DNA of 64,000 nt from Fen-1258 sp947085815 (GCA_947085815.1 CAMTXU010000008.1:62001-126000); one strand, 5' to 3'; shown: positions 53,819-62,113, counted from the stretch's first letter. Notes: generated by a model not told the origin, from the letters alone. Translations and numbers: made by a program.

Positions 53819-54574
53819 TCATCCGTGTAATGTTATCTGAAAATGTTTTCTAAGCAGGAGATAGAACTCTTCGCTATCTCTAAGTTCTGTTTTTGTCTTA
53901 GTGCCGCTATCTGTAACTGTTAAAGATGAATCGCTTAGAGTAATCCTTCCGGTTTGTGTAGCAATAGTGCAAACCATTCTGTTCCGGAAAATGGATTCGG
54001 GGAATGTCTGCTGATATTCGCACATCTCTTCGAAATCTGCAAACAGATGCGGAGTTAAAGAAAATTTATATTGAAGCTTCCAGTCGTAACTTTCTTTCCG
54101 TCTAAGATCGAATTCATCTTTGTTGATGCGGGAAATTTTATAATGTCCGCTTACATCTCTCAGCTCACCGTTTGGAAATTCCAGAGGCATCCGGAACGAG
54201 TCGCCAAAACCAACATCAACCAAATAATCTTTTTCGAGATGAACAAGAAGTGTCATGTGATCGAACTCTTTACCCAAATCTTTTCTTTCATGATTGAAGA
54301 CTTGAGCAGAGAGCATATCAACATTAAAACTAAGTGCAGTTAAAAGCCAATGGAATAATCCGTTCAACTCATAACAAAATCCTCCTCGTTTCGTAGGAAT
54401 AATTTTTTGATAGATCCGCTCAAGATCTAGAACAACTCTATCCAGATCCGGTATATCAAGATCTTCAAAAGGAATTGAGAGCATGTGAGCATTTTGCAGC
54501 TCTGCCAAAAAATCAAGAGACGGCGGTTTGATCTCATTAATGCCAATCCGCGACAGATATTTTTTTATCTCCAT
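53819..54574 (-). CDS. Arylamine N-acetyltransferase
   Basis: The 251-residue protein has the NAT triad: Cys in RGGFCYELN, His in FDHMTLLV and Asp in DVGFGD. The N-terminal KYLSRIGI motif and middle SIPFEDLDI match the family. It transfers an acetyl group from acetyl-CoA to arylamines or related compounds. The gene is not linked to a known pathway. Confidence 0.93.
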   Translation of the reverse strand: MEIKKYLSRIGINEIKPPSLDFLAELQNAHMLSIPFEDLDIPDLDRVVLDLERIYQKIIPTKRGGFCYELNGLFHWLLTALSFNVDMLSAQVFNHERKDLGKEFDHMTLLVHLEKDYLVDVGFGDSFRMPLEFPNGELRDVSGHYKISRINKDEFDLRRKESYDWKLQYKFSLTPHLFADFEEMCEYQQTFPESIFRNRMVCTIATQTGRITLSDSSLTVTDSGTKTKTELRDSEEFYLLLRKHFQITLHG

Positions 54575-54688
54575 AAGTCTACTCTAAAAAGGTATATTTA
54601 AAGTAAAAATGTTTCGAATTGGGTTTGTATTCATATAGTAAAATTGCATAAATAACCTTTTTAGATACGCCTCATTCATAAATTTAGA

Positions 54689-55168
54689 TCAATATTGTGT
54701 GGCTGGAAAACCAAAAAATTTTCTCAGCAGACAGAGCTGTCCAACATGATATGCTTCATGTTCTGAGAGGAACGAAATCATGTTCAGAACAGATTTACCT
54801 CCGGGGAAATCCATATTCAATTTAACTTCCAACTGTTTGGCAGAAAGACTGTTTAATTTTTTTATGAAAATTTGATCTGTTTTTTTCCACTCATTCAAGA
54901 CACGTGACAGCTTTGGATAAATTTCTATTTCATCAATGCTGTCTGCCCAATCAACGTATTTAGCAAAAGGACTTTTTATTTTTACTCCAAGTTGAACGAG
55001 TATAAAGTTTCTGGCATCAACTAAATGAAGCGCTATAAAAATCATCGAGTTTGTTTTTTTGTTAGGGCGCTTAAGCGCAACTTTTTCTTCAACATCTTTA
55101 AAACTGTTTATGAAAAGTGTCGAGTTGACTTTATAGATTGATGCGATTGGTTTTAGTGCTAAATTCAT
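54689..55168 (-). CDS. DinB-family protein
   Basis: The 159-residue protein has the four-helix-bundle layout of DinB/YfiT-type metalloproteins, with metal-site histidines in IALHLVDARN (helix 2) and SEHEAYHVGQLCLLRKFF (last helix). Members bind a divalent metal; catalytic role is often unknown (thiol transfer in some). It is a monocistronic gene about 115 bp from its neighbour. Confidence 0.88.
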   Translation of the reverse strand: MNLALKPIASIYKVNSTLFINSFKDVEEKVALKRPNKKTNSMIFIALHLVDARNFILVQLGVKIKSPFAKYVDWADSIDEIEIYPKLSRVLNEWKKTDQIFIKKLNSLSAKQLEVKLNMDFPGGKSVLNMISFLSEHEAYHVGQLCLLRKFFGFPATQY

Positions 55169-55331
55169 TTTTTTCTCCTTTGCGGTGTTGTATTCATTCA
55201 GCGACCGATTTATTGAATAATTCAGCGATGATCTCCTCTAAATTTTTAACCGGCATGAATCCATTTTTTCAATCCGGCATCAAAATAATAAATTCATTGT
55301 TCTTATAAAGCCTAATTATAGTTTATCTAAA

Positions 55332-55367
55332 ACGAGCCGATTCGACCGAATGGACGAGCCGGACGAC
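55332..55367 (+). promoter_or_regulatory. Tandem putative enhancer-binding sites
   Basis: Two related copies lie 22 bp apart, about two helical turns: ACGAGCCGATTCGACC from 55332 and ACGAGCCGGACGAC from 55354. The AGCCGGACGAC part (55357-55367) matches AGCCGGTCGAC upstream of the second small secreted gene (61499-61509). They are 83 bp before the TGGCAC element, a usual distance for a sigma-54 activator site. The adjacent sigma-54 regulator is the likely binder (inference). Confidence 0.5.
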
Positions 55368-55438
55368 AATCTGGTTGACCAAGGTATTCAAAAAATAAAA
55401 ATACCTACACAATTTCTCTAAAAACTAACAAAGTCCAC

Positions 55439-55456
55439 TTGGCACGTTTTTTTAGC
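55439..55456 (+). promoter_or_regulatory. Sigma-54-like promoter of the 55504 gene
   Basis: TTGGCACG matches the -24 element of sigma-54 promoters, with T of TGGCAC at 55440, 64 bp before the ATG. The -12 part is imperfect: a GC pair is present at 55455-55456, two bases further from GG than the consensus spacing. The same TGGCAC sits at the same distance before the related gene at 61654. Confidence 0.5.
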
Positions 55457-55503
55457 AATACTACTAGAAATAGTAAGTCTTTTAAAATAACAACGAGGTT
55501 AAA

Positions 55504-55926
55504 ATGAAAAAGTTGGTCTACTTGATGGCACTTTTCGTATTTCTAATTGCATACTCGAATATCTCGGCACAGGCAAAAGACCCTAAACCGCCTACTCAGC
55601 ATGGTAAGGGTTTTGTAGATAAAAACGGAGATGGCTATAACGACAACGCGCCCGATCATGACGGCGATGGAATTCCAAACGGTCTTGATCCTGATTACAC
55701 CGGCCCAAAACTTCAGAGAAATAAATTTGTTGATTTGAATGGTGATGGCATCAATGACAACGCAGGCAAGGGTAAACATGGCGAAAAAGGAACCAAAGGT
55801 GGTTTCGGTCCCGGTAACGGCACAGGTAACCACGGTGTTGGTCAAATGAACGGAACCGGAAACGGTACGCAAACAGGCATGGGTTCACAAAAGATGATGG
55901 GGCGCGGGTTCAAAGGCGGTAAATAG
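55504..55926 (+). CDS. Small secreted Gly-rich protein with calcium-loop (DxNGDGxxD) motifs
   Basis: The 140-residue protein has a signal peptide (YLMALFVFLIAYSNISAQA), then calcium-binding loops FVDKNGDGYNDN, DHDGDGIPNGLD (thrombospondin type 3-like) and FVDLNGDGINDN, followed by a Gly-rich basic tail (GNGTGNHGVGQMNGTGNG). The loops resemble EF-hand or dockerin motifs. A similar protein is encoded at 61654. The ATG follows GAGG. A terminator immediately downstream suggests high relative expression. Possible roles are calcium-dependent envelope protection or metal binding, as inferred from context. Confidence 0.75.
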   Translation: MKKLVYLMALFVFLIAYSNISAQAKDPKPPTQHGKGFVDKNGDGYNDNAPDHDGDGIPNGLDPDYTGPKLQRNKFVDLNGDGINDNAGKGKHGEKGTKGGFGPGNGTGNHGVGQMNGTGNGTQTGMGSQKMMGRGFKGGK

Positions 55927-55956
55927 TAAACAAGAAATATTGATGTTATTATTATC

Positions 55957-55982
55957 GGGACTCCCCGGAGTCCCATTTTTTT
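55957..55982 (+). terminator. Rho-independent terminator between the Gly-rich protein and outer-membrane protein genes
   Basis: GGGACTCC and GGAGTCCC form a GC-rich stem (55957-55974), followed by A and a run of seven Ts (55976-55982). It lies 31 bp after the small gene stop and only 10 bp before the next ATG, so it may act as an attenuator that lowers transcription of the downstream genes. Confidence 0.8.
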
Positions 55983-55991
55983 GAGGAGAAA

Positions 55992-57131
55992 ATGAATAAA
56001 GTTTCCATTCGATCAATAAAAGTGTTGTCCACAATTTTTTTCTTTATTAGTTCACTTAGTTCAGCACAGTGGAGTTTTAAATTATCAACTGATCAAGAAT
56101 ATAATGACAATCCTTTCCGCACCCAGCTTTCGACAAAAACATTTCTCTCGTCTGTAGATTTCGGATTGGAAAATGATTCAGAAAATCTCTCCATTGGTTA
56201 TTATGGAAGTTATCTGAATTTTGATGTGGTACCGGAAAGAAATTTTTATTGGCATCAATTTGCAATGTGGAAAAGTTTTGAAAATTCTTCTTTAGGTATT
56301 TATGCAGAACAGCGATTAAACAAAGATGAGTTTACCTATTATAACTACACCAATATTACGGCTTATTACAACGAGCAATTTAATTTGGAAAATTTCTTTT
56401 TCACACTTTCCCCGAATCTGAGTCTTACTAAGTATAAGAATATCAGTATAATGGATAACTTCAAAGGAAGTTTGGGCTTGAACATCAACCGTGGTTTTGA
56501 AAGCGGAACTACATTCATTATTGGCGGCGCTTTTAATTATAAAAAATATCTCAACCCGATACAATCCGGAACTTATACTTACCTTGACGAAAATAACAAA
56601 CCAGTAACCGAGTCATATATAGACAAAAATGTATCTTCAATTACACAATTAGTTTCATTTGGGCGAGTAGCGCAATCAATTACAGAGACAACAGGTTTGG
56701 CGGTGCAGTTTACAAACAGAAGCATCTTCAACGGTTTTGGTGCTTTCGTTAAAGATTTGAATATGATATATGGAGATGAGTCAGAAATGTTTGATGATCC
56801 GGTAAACTATGAAGGGAACAATCTCTCACTTGAACTCACTCAAATATTTTTTGATGATCTGGAATTCAAGGCAGGATTCTTTCAGAATAGAAAACATTAT
56901 CTCTCACAAGGGATCTATGATAAGCTTTATAATTATGATACCGGCATTATGCGCAGTGACACCCAAAACATTTTTAATTTCTCGGCAACGAAAAGTATAC
57001 CTTTTGAATTCTTGGGAGGGAGTGCTCTATCTATAGGATTGAACTATCAATTAATCGACAACCAATCGAACAGTTTTCTATTCAACTATAAAAGTAATTC
57101 CATAAATCTAAATCTTGCTTTCGAATTCTAG
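55992..57131 (+). CDS. Outer-membrane beta-barrel-like protein, unknown function
   Basis: The 379-residue protein has a signal peptide (VLSTIFFFISSLSSAQ) and a pattern of alternating residues with many Tyr, Phe and Asn that suits a beta-barrel, ending in an aromatic residue (INLNLAFEF). No family is recognised. It starts 10 bp after a terminator and 5 bp before the DUF4405 gene, so it is part of the same operon as the DUF4405 protein. Confidence 0.7.
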   Translation: MNKVSIRSIKVLSTIFFFISSLSSAQWSFKLSTDQEYNDNPFRTQLSTKTFLSSVDFGLENDSENLSIGYYGSYLNFDVVPERNFYWHQFAMWKSFENSSLGIYAEQRLNKDEFTYYNYTNITAYYNEQFNLENFFFTLSPNLSLTKYKNISIMDNFKGSLGLNINRGFESGTTFIIGGAFNYKKYLNPIQSGTYTYLDENNKPVTESYIDKNVSSITQLVSFGRVAQSITETTGLAVQFTNRSIFNGFGAFVKDLNMIYGDESEMFDDPVNYEGNNLSLELTQIFFDDLEFKAGFFQNRKHYLSQGIYDKLYNYDTGIMRSDTQNIFNFSATKSIPFEFLGGSALSIGLNYQLIDNQSNSFLFNYKSNSINLNLAFEF

Positions 57132-57136
57132 GAAAA

Positions 57137-57967
57137 ATGATGAAAAAGAAATTTAATTTCAGAGGATTTATAAGTTTATATATAGCACTCTCTTTTATAG
57201 TGATGACTGTTTCCGGCGTAATATTATTCTTATCTCCCGCCGGTAGAGTTGCAAACTGGTCCAACTGGCGTCTTTTCGGTTTATTAAAATCTCAGTGGCA
57301 AGCTGTGCATACAATTTTTACATTCATTTTTGTTGTTGCGATTATATTTCATCTGTTTTTTAACTGGAGACCACTTATTGCTTATTTGAAGATGAAAATA
57401 GGTGCTGCCGTACTACCCAGAAAAGAAATTTTAGGTGCGTCAATTTTAGCAGTGTTGATTTTCGTATTAACTCTTTATGGTGTTGCTCCCTTCAGTTCCG
57501 TTATGACTTTCGGTGAATCGTTGAAAGACTCCTGGTCATCATCAAGCACCGAACCTCCTATTCCTCACGCCGAAGAACAATCAATTGTAAAATTTGCTGA
57601 AACAATAAAAATCCCATCCGCTCAATTAATTAGTCAATTATCAGAAAAGGGAATTAAAGTAGAAAATGAATCCTCAAGCATAAAAGAGATTTCGGCACAA
57701 AATAATATAGCTCCGAGTGATATTTATAATATAGTAAGGGAAACTTCAGGAAAACCGGTTGAGATTCCCACAGACGGAAGGGGCTACGGAAGAAAAACGA
57801 TTGAGCAAATTTGTACAGAGCTGAAGATTAACACCGACTATGGTTTGAATAGACTTAGAGCAAAGGGAATAAATGCAGATAAAGAAGAAAAATTAAAAGA
57901 CGTTGCTGCCAGAAATCAAATGACTCCAATTGATATAGCAAATACTATGACCGGGGGTTCTAATTAG
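57137..57967 (+). CDS. DUF4405-type membrane protein with duplicated helical modules
   Basis: The 276-residue protein has about three transmembrane helices (LYIALSFIVMTVSGVILFL, VHTIFTFIFVVAIIFHLFFNW, LGASILAVLIFVLTLYGVAP split). In the second helix, His residues 14 apart (VHTIFT...FHLF) could bind heme b, as in cytochrome-like members of DUF4405. The soluble C-terminal part has two related ~55-residue modules: SIVKFAETIKIPSAQLISQL and TIEQICTELKINTDYGLNRL, each followed by a helix-turn segment (IKEISAQNNIAPSDIYNI and LKDVAARNQMTPIDIANT). Role unknown; it may move electrons or sense a redox change. Confidence 0.72.
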   Translation: MMKKKFNFRGFISLYIALSFIVMTVSGVILFLSPAGRVANWSNWRLFGLLKSQWQAVHTIFTFIFVVAIIFHLFFNWRPLIAYLKMKIGAAVLPRKEILGASILAVLIFVLTLYGVAPFSSVMTFGESLKDSWSSSSTEPPIPHAEEQSIVKFAETIKIPSAQLISQLSEKGIKVENESSSIKEISAQNNIAPSDIYNIVRETSGKPVEIPTDGRGYGRKTIEQICTELKINTDYGLNRLRAKGINADKEEKLKDVAARNQMTPIDIANTMTGGSN

Positions 57968-58053
57968 AGCAGTCCATGAATCCTATAGAAGAGCTTCTCA
58001 TCATATTCCAAAAAAGATTTTAGTAAATTAGACGACAACTAAATGACAAAAAA

Positions 58054-60069
58054 ATGAAGCTCTTTAGAAATCTATTTATCCAGCCAAAAAGCCTTATACT
58101 TATCTTCCTAGTAACCGCTTCTATTGTTATTGCTTCTCTTCTAATTGAATTGACTCAAAGCAAAAACGAAATGTTGGGACTGATGGAAAAACAGGGGCAT
58201 ACTTTGTTGGAAACACTTCTTTCCTCTTCGAACAATGCCCTCCTATCCTATGAAAAAATTGAAGATGAACTTAAACAACGGTTATTAAGTAATGCTTCGA
58301 TGATAAAATTAATGCTCGAAAAAGGATTAATTACTAATTCACTTTTAGAGGAGATAGCAAAGAATAATCGGCTTTACCGGATAAATATTTTTGATAGTAA
58401 CGGAGCCAAAAGATTCGCCAGCCATAAAGAAATTCATTCAAATCTACCCGAAAAAGAGAACCCTAAGAAATATATCGAGCCAATATTAAACGGAGAAGCC
58501 GATACTCTGATTATAGGCATTAAACCGGCGAGGTTTATTGATGGGCAAAGATTTGCAGTTGCAGTTTCAACAAAAGATGGCGGTGCTATTGTACTAAACG
58601 TTGATGCGGAAGAGTTATTGAGTTTTCGGAAGAAAGTCGGATTTGGGATTCTGTTGAAAAAAGTAACCGAAAATTCACAAATTATTTATGCAGCACTTCA
58701 AGATGAAGATGGAATCATGGCCGGTTCCGGCAAAATTGAAAATTTAGAAGAAATCGATTCATCAAATGTATTAAGAAAAACCCTCGACGAGAATTCATTT
58801 AAGTGGAGGATCGCACAGATTGGTAATCTGGAAGTCTTTGAGGTATTGCATCCATTCGTACATAACAGCGAGACAATCGGAATCTTCCGGTTGGGAATAT
58901 CTTTAGAACCATTGAATAATGTAAACGAAAGATTAACACGCAGGATTATCTTCTTCGGAATCGTTCTATTTGTTTTTGGATTTATAACAATTACACTGAT
59001 CTTCGTAAGACAAAATTTCGATCTGCTCACAAAGAAATTTACCGCAATCGAATCGTACTCGAGTAGAATAATTGATAATGTAAGTGACGGTATTATAGTC
59101 TTGGATTCAAATAAAAAGATTCAGACAATTAATAAGGCCGGAGAAGCTCTGCTGGGTATTGCAGAAGGTAAAGCGAGGGGGATCGAGTTCATTTCTCTTT
59201 TTGAAGGAAGCAAATGCGAAAATATTTTACACACATCTTCCATTATAGAAGAAATTGAATGCAACCTTGCCGGAAAAAATAAAGTGTTCTTAGTTTCCAA
59301 AAGTGAATTTCACAATGAGAATAAAGAAAATAATATAATTTTGGTATTGAGAGATTTAACCGAGCAGAAATTATTAAAGAATCAAATCGAAAGAAGCGAG
59401 CGCCTTATAGCTATGGGTGAATTGGCCTCTTCAGTTGCCCACGAAATTAGAAATCCGTTAAATTCTATCGGCACAATTGCTCAGCAGCTCGGCAAGGATT
59501 TTCATCCCAAGGAGAATGAGAAGGAATTCAAGAATCTTACTCAGATTGTCTATAAAGAGGTGAGGCGTATAAACGAAACAATCGAAAGCTTTCTAAAATT
59601 TTCTAAACCGCAGCAGATTAATGCCGAAAGATTTGTTGCACGAGAATTATTCGATCAGCTAGAGAAGCAGTATTATTCTCTTCTCGTAAAAAATAAAATC
59701 AATTTGAAAATGAATATTGCTGATATCGGTGAGGTTGTTTGGGATAAAACCCAGATGACACAAGCGTTCATAAATTTATTTGAAAATGCTATTAATGCCG
59801 TTGATGATAACGGCGAAATAAGTATTGATGTTTTAGAACGGGAGGAAAAACAAGTGGAGATTAAATTTGCAGATAACGGCAAAGGTATTCCTTCCGACAA
59901 TCTGAAAAGGATCTTCAATCTCTACTTCACTACAAAATCAAAAGGGAGTGGAATTGGGCTTAGCATTGTTCAAAAAATAATCTCCGAGCACAATGGATTG
60001 ATCTCAGTCCAAAGCGAGCCAAATAATGGAACAATATTCACAATGATATTGCCTAAATACTTTTCGTAA
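58054..60069 (+). CDS. Membrane sensor histidine kinase (NtrB/ZraS-like)
   Basis: The 671-residue protein has transmembrane helices at about 14-32 and 298-318 around a 260-residue periplasmic sensor. A PAS domain follows at 335-440 (DGIIVLDSNKKIQTINKAGE), then HisKA with H463 in VAHEIRNPLNS and the ATPase motifs NLFENAINAV, FADNGKGI and GSGIGLSIV. NtrB-like kinases pair with sigma-54 response regulators; the cognate regulator is 9 bp downstream. The periplasmic sensor suggests an envelope or metal signal. Confidence 0.93.
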   Translation: MKLFRNLFIQPKSLILIFLVTASIVIASLLIELTQSKNEMLGLMEKQGHTLLETLLSSSNNALLSYEKIEDELKQRLLSNASMIKLMLEKGLITNSLLEEIAKNNRLYRINIFDSNGAKRFASHKEIHSNLPEKENPKKYIEPILNGEADTLIIGIKPARFIDGQRFAVAVSTKDGGAIVLNVDAEELLSFRKKVGFGILLKKVTENSQIIYAALQDEDGIMAGSGKIENLEEIDSSNVLRKTLDENSFKWRIAQIGNLEVFEVLHPFVHNSETIGIFRLGISLEPLNNVNERLTRRIIFFGIVLFVFGFITITLIFVRQNFDLLTKKFTAIESYSSRIIDNVSDGIIVLDSNKKIQTINKAGEALLGIAEGKARGIEFISLFEGSKCENILHTSSIIEEIECNLAGKNKVFLVSKSEFHNENKENNIILVLRDLTEQKLLKNQIERSERLIAMGELASSVAHEIRNPLNSIGTIAQQLGKDFHPKENEKEFKNLTQIVYKEVRRINETIESFLKFSKPQQINAERFVARELFDQLEKQYYSLLVKNKINLKMNIADIGEVVWDKTQMTQAFINLFENAINAVDDNGEISIDVLEREEKQVEIKFADNGKGIPSDNLKRIFNLYFTTKSKGSGIGLSIVQKIISEHNGLISVQSEPNNGTIFTMILPKYFS

Positions 60070-60078
60070 GAGGATAAC

Positions 60079-61434
60079 ATGAACATCTTTTCGGTTTTGG
60101 TGATTGATGACGAAGAATCTCAGCTTCAATCTCTAAAAAGCTTTTTAACTAAACGCGGCTATACAGTTCATACCGCGAACAGCGGTGAGACTGGCTATAA
60201 AATAGCCGAGTCAAATTTGATCGATATAGTGCTTACCGATTTTAACATGCCGGGATGGGATGGAATGCAAGTTCTTCTTAAAGTAAAAGGGTTGAATCCG
60301 GAGATTGACCTTGTCGTAATGACCGCATACGGAACAATAGAGCGCGCTGTCAATCTTATGAAGGCGGGTGCGTTTGATTATTTGACAAAGCCGATAGATC
60401 TGGATGAATTGGAAAATATTCTTGAAAAGATAAAAGAAAGAAAATTGTTGATTGGTGAGAATAAGCTGCTGAAAGAACAACTTCAAGATAAATTCCGCTT
60501 CGAACAAATAATTTCTCAAAGCAGTTTGATGGAAAATGTTTTAAATACTGCCGGAAGAGTCGCAAGTTCCAAAGCAACAGTTTTAATTAGAGGTGAAAGC
60601 GGAACGGGGAAAGAACTAATTGCAAAAGCCATTCACTTTGCTAGCGATAGAAAAGATAAACCATTTATTACTGTAAATGTTGCCTCCCTTTCGGAGAACC
60701 TTCTTGAAAGCGAATTGTTTGGGCATGAAAAAGGATCATTCACCGGCGCGGTAAATCAGAGAATAGGAAGATTTGAAGAAGCTGACGGAGGCACAATCTT
60801 TATTGATGAAGTCGGAGACGTTCCGCTATCTGTACAGGTGAAACTCCTTAGGGTAATTCAATTCGGTGAGGTACAAAAAATCGGCAGCGGCAGTTCGATT
60901 CATACCGATGTAAGAATAATAACCGCAACTCATAGAAACCTTGAAGAGATGATTGCAAAAGGTGAATTCCGGGAAGATCTTTTTTACAGATTGAACGTGG
61001 TTCCTATTGTGCTTCCTACTTTAAGACAAAGGAAGGAAGACATTCCCATAATAGCTGAGCACTTTATTAAAAAGTATTCAACTGAAAACAAAAAGAATGT
61101 GAATGGAATTACGAGAGAAGCTTTAGATCAACTTATGAAATATAATTTCCCGGGTAATGTTCGTGAACTGGAAAATATTATTGAACGCGCTGTTGTGCTG
61201 ACGCGGAATGAATTTATCTCAAAGAATGATTTACCTATGCTCTCCTCACAGAAAGAAGTTGATAAGAATTTAGATCCATTTAATTTTGATGATGGATATG
61301 AAATAAAAGTAAAAGCATTTGAGACAGCGATGATTCAAGAAGCGTTAAGCAGAACAAACGGAAATAAAAGTGCGGCGGCAAGAATACTTGGCATCAGCGA
61401 AAGGCATTTAAGATCCAGACTGGAAAGACTGTAA
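60079..61434 (+). CDS. Sigma-54-dependent response regulator with GSFTGA loop
   Basis: The 451-residue protein has a receiver (VLVIDDEESQLQSL, phospho-acceptor Asp54), an AAA+ domain with Walker A GESGTGKE at 172-179 and a sigma-54-binding loop that reads GSFTGA (219-224) instead of GAFTGA, and a Fis-type HTH (NGNKSAAARILGISERHLRS). It probably activates the TGGCAC promoters of the two small secreted genes on either side (inference). It is preceded by its histidine kinase. Confidence 0.93.
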   Translation: MNIFSVLVIDDEESQLQSLKSFLTKRGYTVHTANSGETGYKIAESNLIDIVLTDFNMPGWDGMQVLLKVKGLNPEIDLVVMTAYGTIERAVNLMKAGAFDYLTKPIDLDELENILEKIKERKLLIGENKLLKEQLQDKFRFEQIISQSSLMENVLNTAGRVASSKATVLIRGESGTGKELIAKAIHFASDRKDKPFITVNVASLSENLLESELFGHEKGSFTGAVNQRIGRFEEADGGTIFIDEVGDVPLSVQVKLLRVIQFGEVQKIGSGSSIHTDVRIITATHRNLEEMIAKGEFREDLFYRLNVVPIVLPTLRQRKEDIPIIAEHFIKKYSTENKKNVNGITREALDQLMKYNFPGNVRELENIIERAVVLTRNEFISKNDLPMLSSQKEVDKNLDPFNFDDGYEIKVKAFETAMIQEALSRTNGNKSAAARILGISERHLRSRLERL

Positions 61435-61494
61435 CATTGCTTCTAAAGAATTATTGAAATTTTGAAATTTGGTCCATTATAATATTGTTTCTTC

Positions 61495-61509
61495 GTCAAG
61501 CCGGTCGAC
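61495..61509 (+). promoter_or_regulatory. Putative enhancer-binding site of the 61654 gene
   Basis: AGCCGGTCGAC (61499-61509) matches AGCCGGACGAC at 55357-55367 with one difference. It lies 91 bp before the TGGCAC element, in the usual position for a sigma-54 activator. The adjacent GTCAAGCCGG resembles the other tandem copies. Confidence 0.45.
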
Positions 61510-61588
61510 TGCCTCGACAAAAAAACCGATCTCTAATTCTATTAACTAAAGAACATTTGCCTTTTTGTCAAAAAGCGAACTAATGTTT

Positions 61589-61606
61589 CTGGCACAATCT
61601 TTATTA
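61589..61606 (+). promoter_or_regulatory. Sigma-54-like promoter of the 61654 gene
   Basis: CTGGCAC is a strong -24 match (T of TGGCAC at 61590) exactly 64 bp before ATG 61654, the same distance as at 55440. The -12 element is degenerate (TTATT rather than TTGCA), so confirmation by mapping the 5' end would be needed. Confidence 0.45.
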
Positions 61607-61653
61607 AGTACTCTACAACAACATAATTCAATAACATAACAAAGGAGTACAAA

Positions 61654-61980
61654 ATGAAACGCACAGCATTATTCTTCGCAGTAGCACTATTTACAATCGT
61701 TTTTTTCAACAGCAACTCAAATGCTCAAACAACCGGAAACGGAGTTAAAGTAAATTGGGTTGACGCAAACGGAGACGGCATTTGTGATAATGTCGGAACA
61801 TCACTTCAGGGCGTAAACCGAACCGGCAAAGGTTACGGTAAGAAAGATGGCACCGGCATACGGGTACAACCACAAGACGGAACCGGATTTGGCAATAAAG
61901 GCGGCAGCATGACAGCTGCAGGTATGCATGATGGAACAGGTCCAAAGGGTGCTGCGGCTAGCCGTCGCGGTAGAAACTAA
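61654..61980 (+). CDS. Small secreted Gly-rich protein with calcium-loop motif, second copy
   Basis: The 108-residue protein has a signal peptide (ALFFAVALFTIVFFNSNSNA), one calcium-loop motif VDANGDGICDN (related to VDLNGDGINDN in the 55504 protein), and a Gly-rich basic tail (KDGTGIRVQPQDGTGFGNKG, RRGRN at the end). It follows AAAGGAG and lies directly after the sigma-54 regulator gene. It is the paralogue of the 55504 protein, shorter by one loop. Confidence 0.75.
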   Translation: MKRTALFFAVALFTIVFFNSNSNAQTTGNGVKVNWVDANGDGICDNVGTSLQGVNRTGKGYGKKDGTGIRVQPQDGTGFGNKGGSMTAAGMHDGTGPKGAAASRRGRN

Positions 61981-62011
61981 TTAATTGATCGAAGAAATTA
62001 AATTAAAAAGA

Positions 62012-62041
62012 GGAAGCCTGCGAACCATGCTTCCCTTTTTT
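62012..62041 (+). terminator. Rho-independent terminator after the 61654 gene
   Basis: GGAAGC (62012-62017) and GCTTCC (62029-62034) form the stem, followed by CTTTTTT. The A-run before the stem extends the pairing, so it is a good intrinsic terminator. Confidence 0.8.
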
Positions 62042-62113
62042 GTATCTAACATAGCAGGCTTTTGATATGTTTAATGAAACTCCCGCCCTCAAGCTGCGAG
62101 GTATCAGAAACAA

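Larger units (their letters stand above)
55169..55503. other. Regulatory region upstream of the small secreted protein gene
   Basis: A 335-bp region between divergent genes. It carries tandem candidate upstream sites (55332-55367) and a sigma-54-like element (55439-55456), listed separately. The remainder is AT-rich. Confidence 0.5.
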
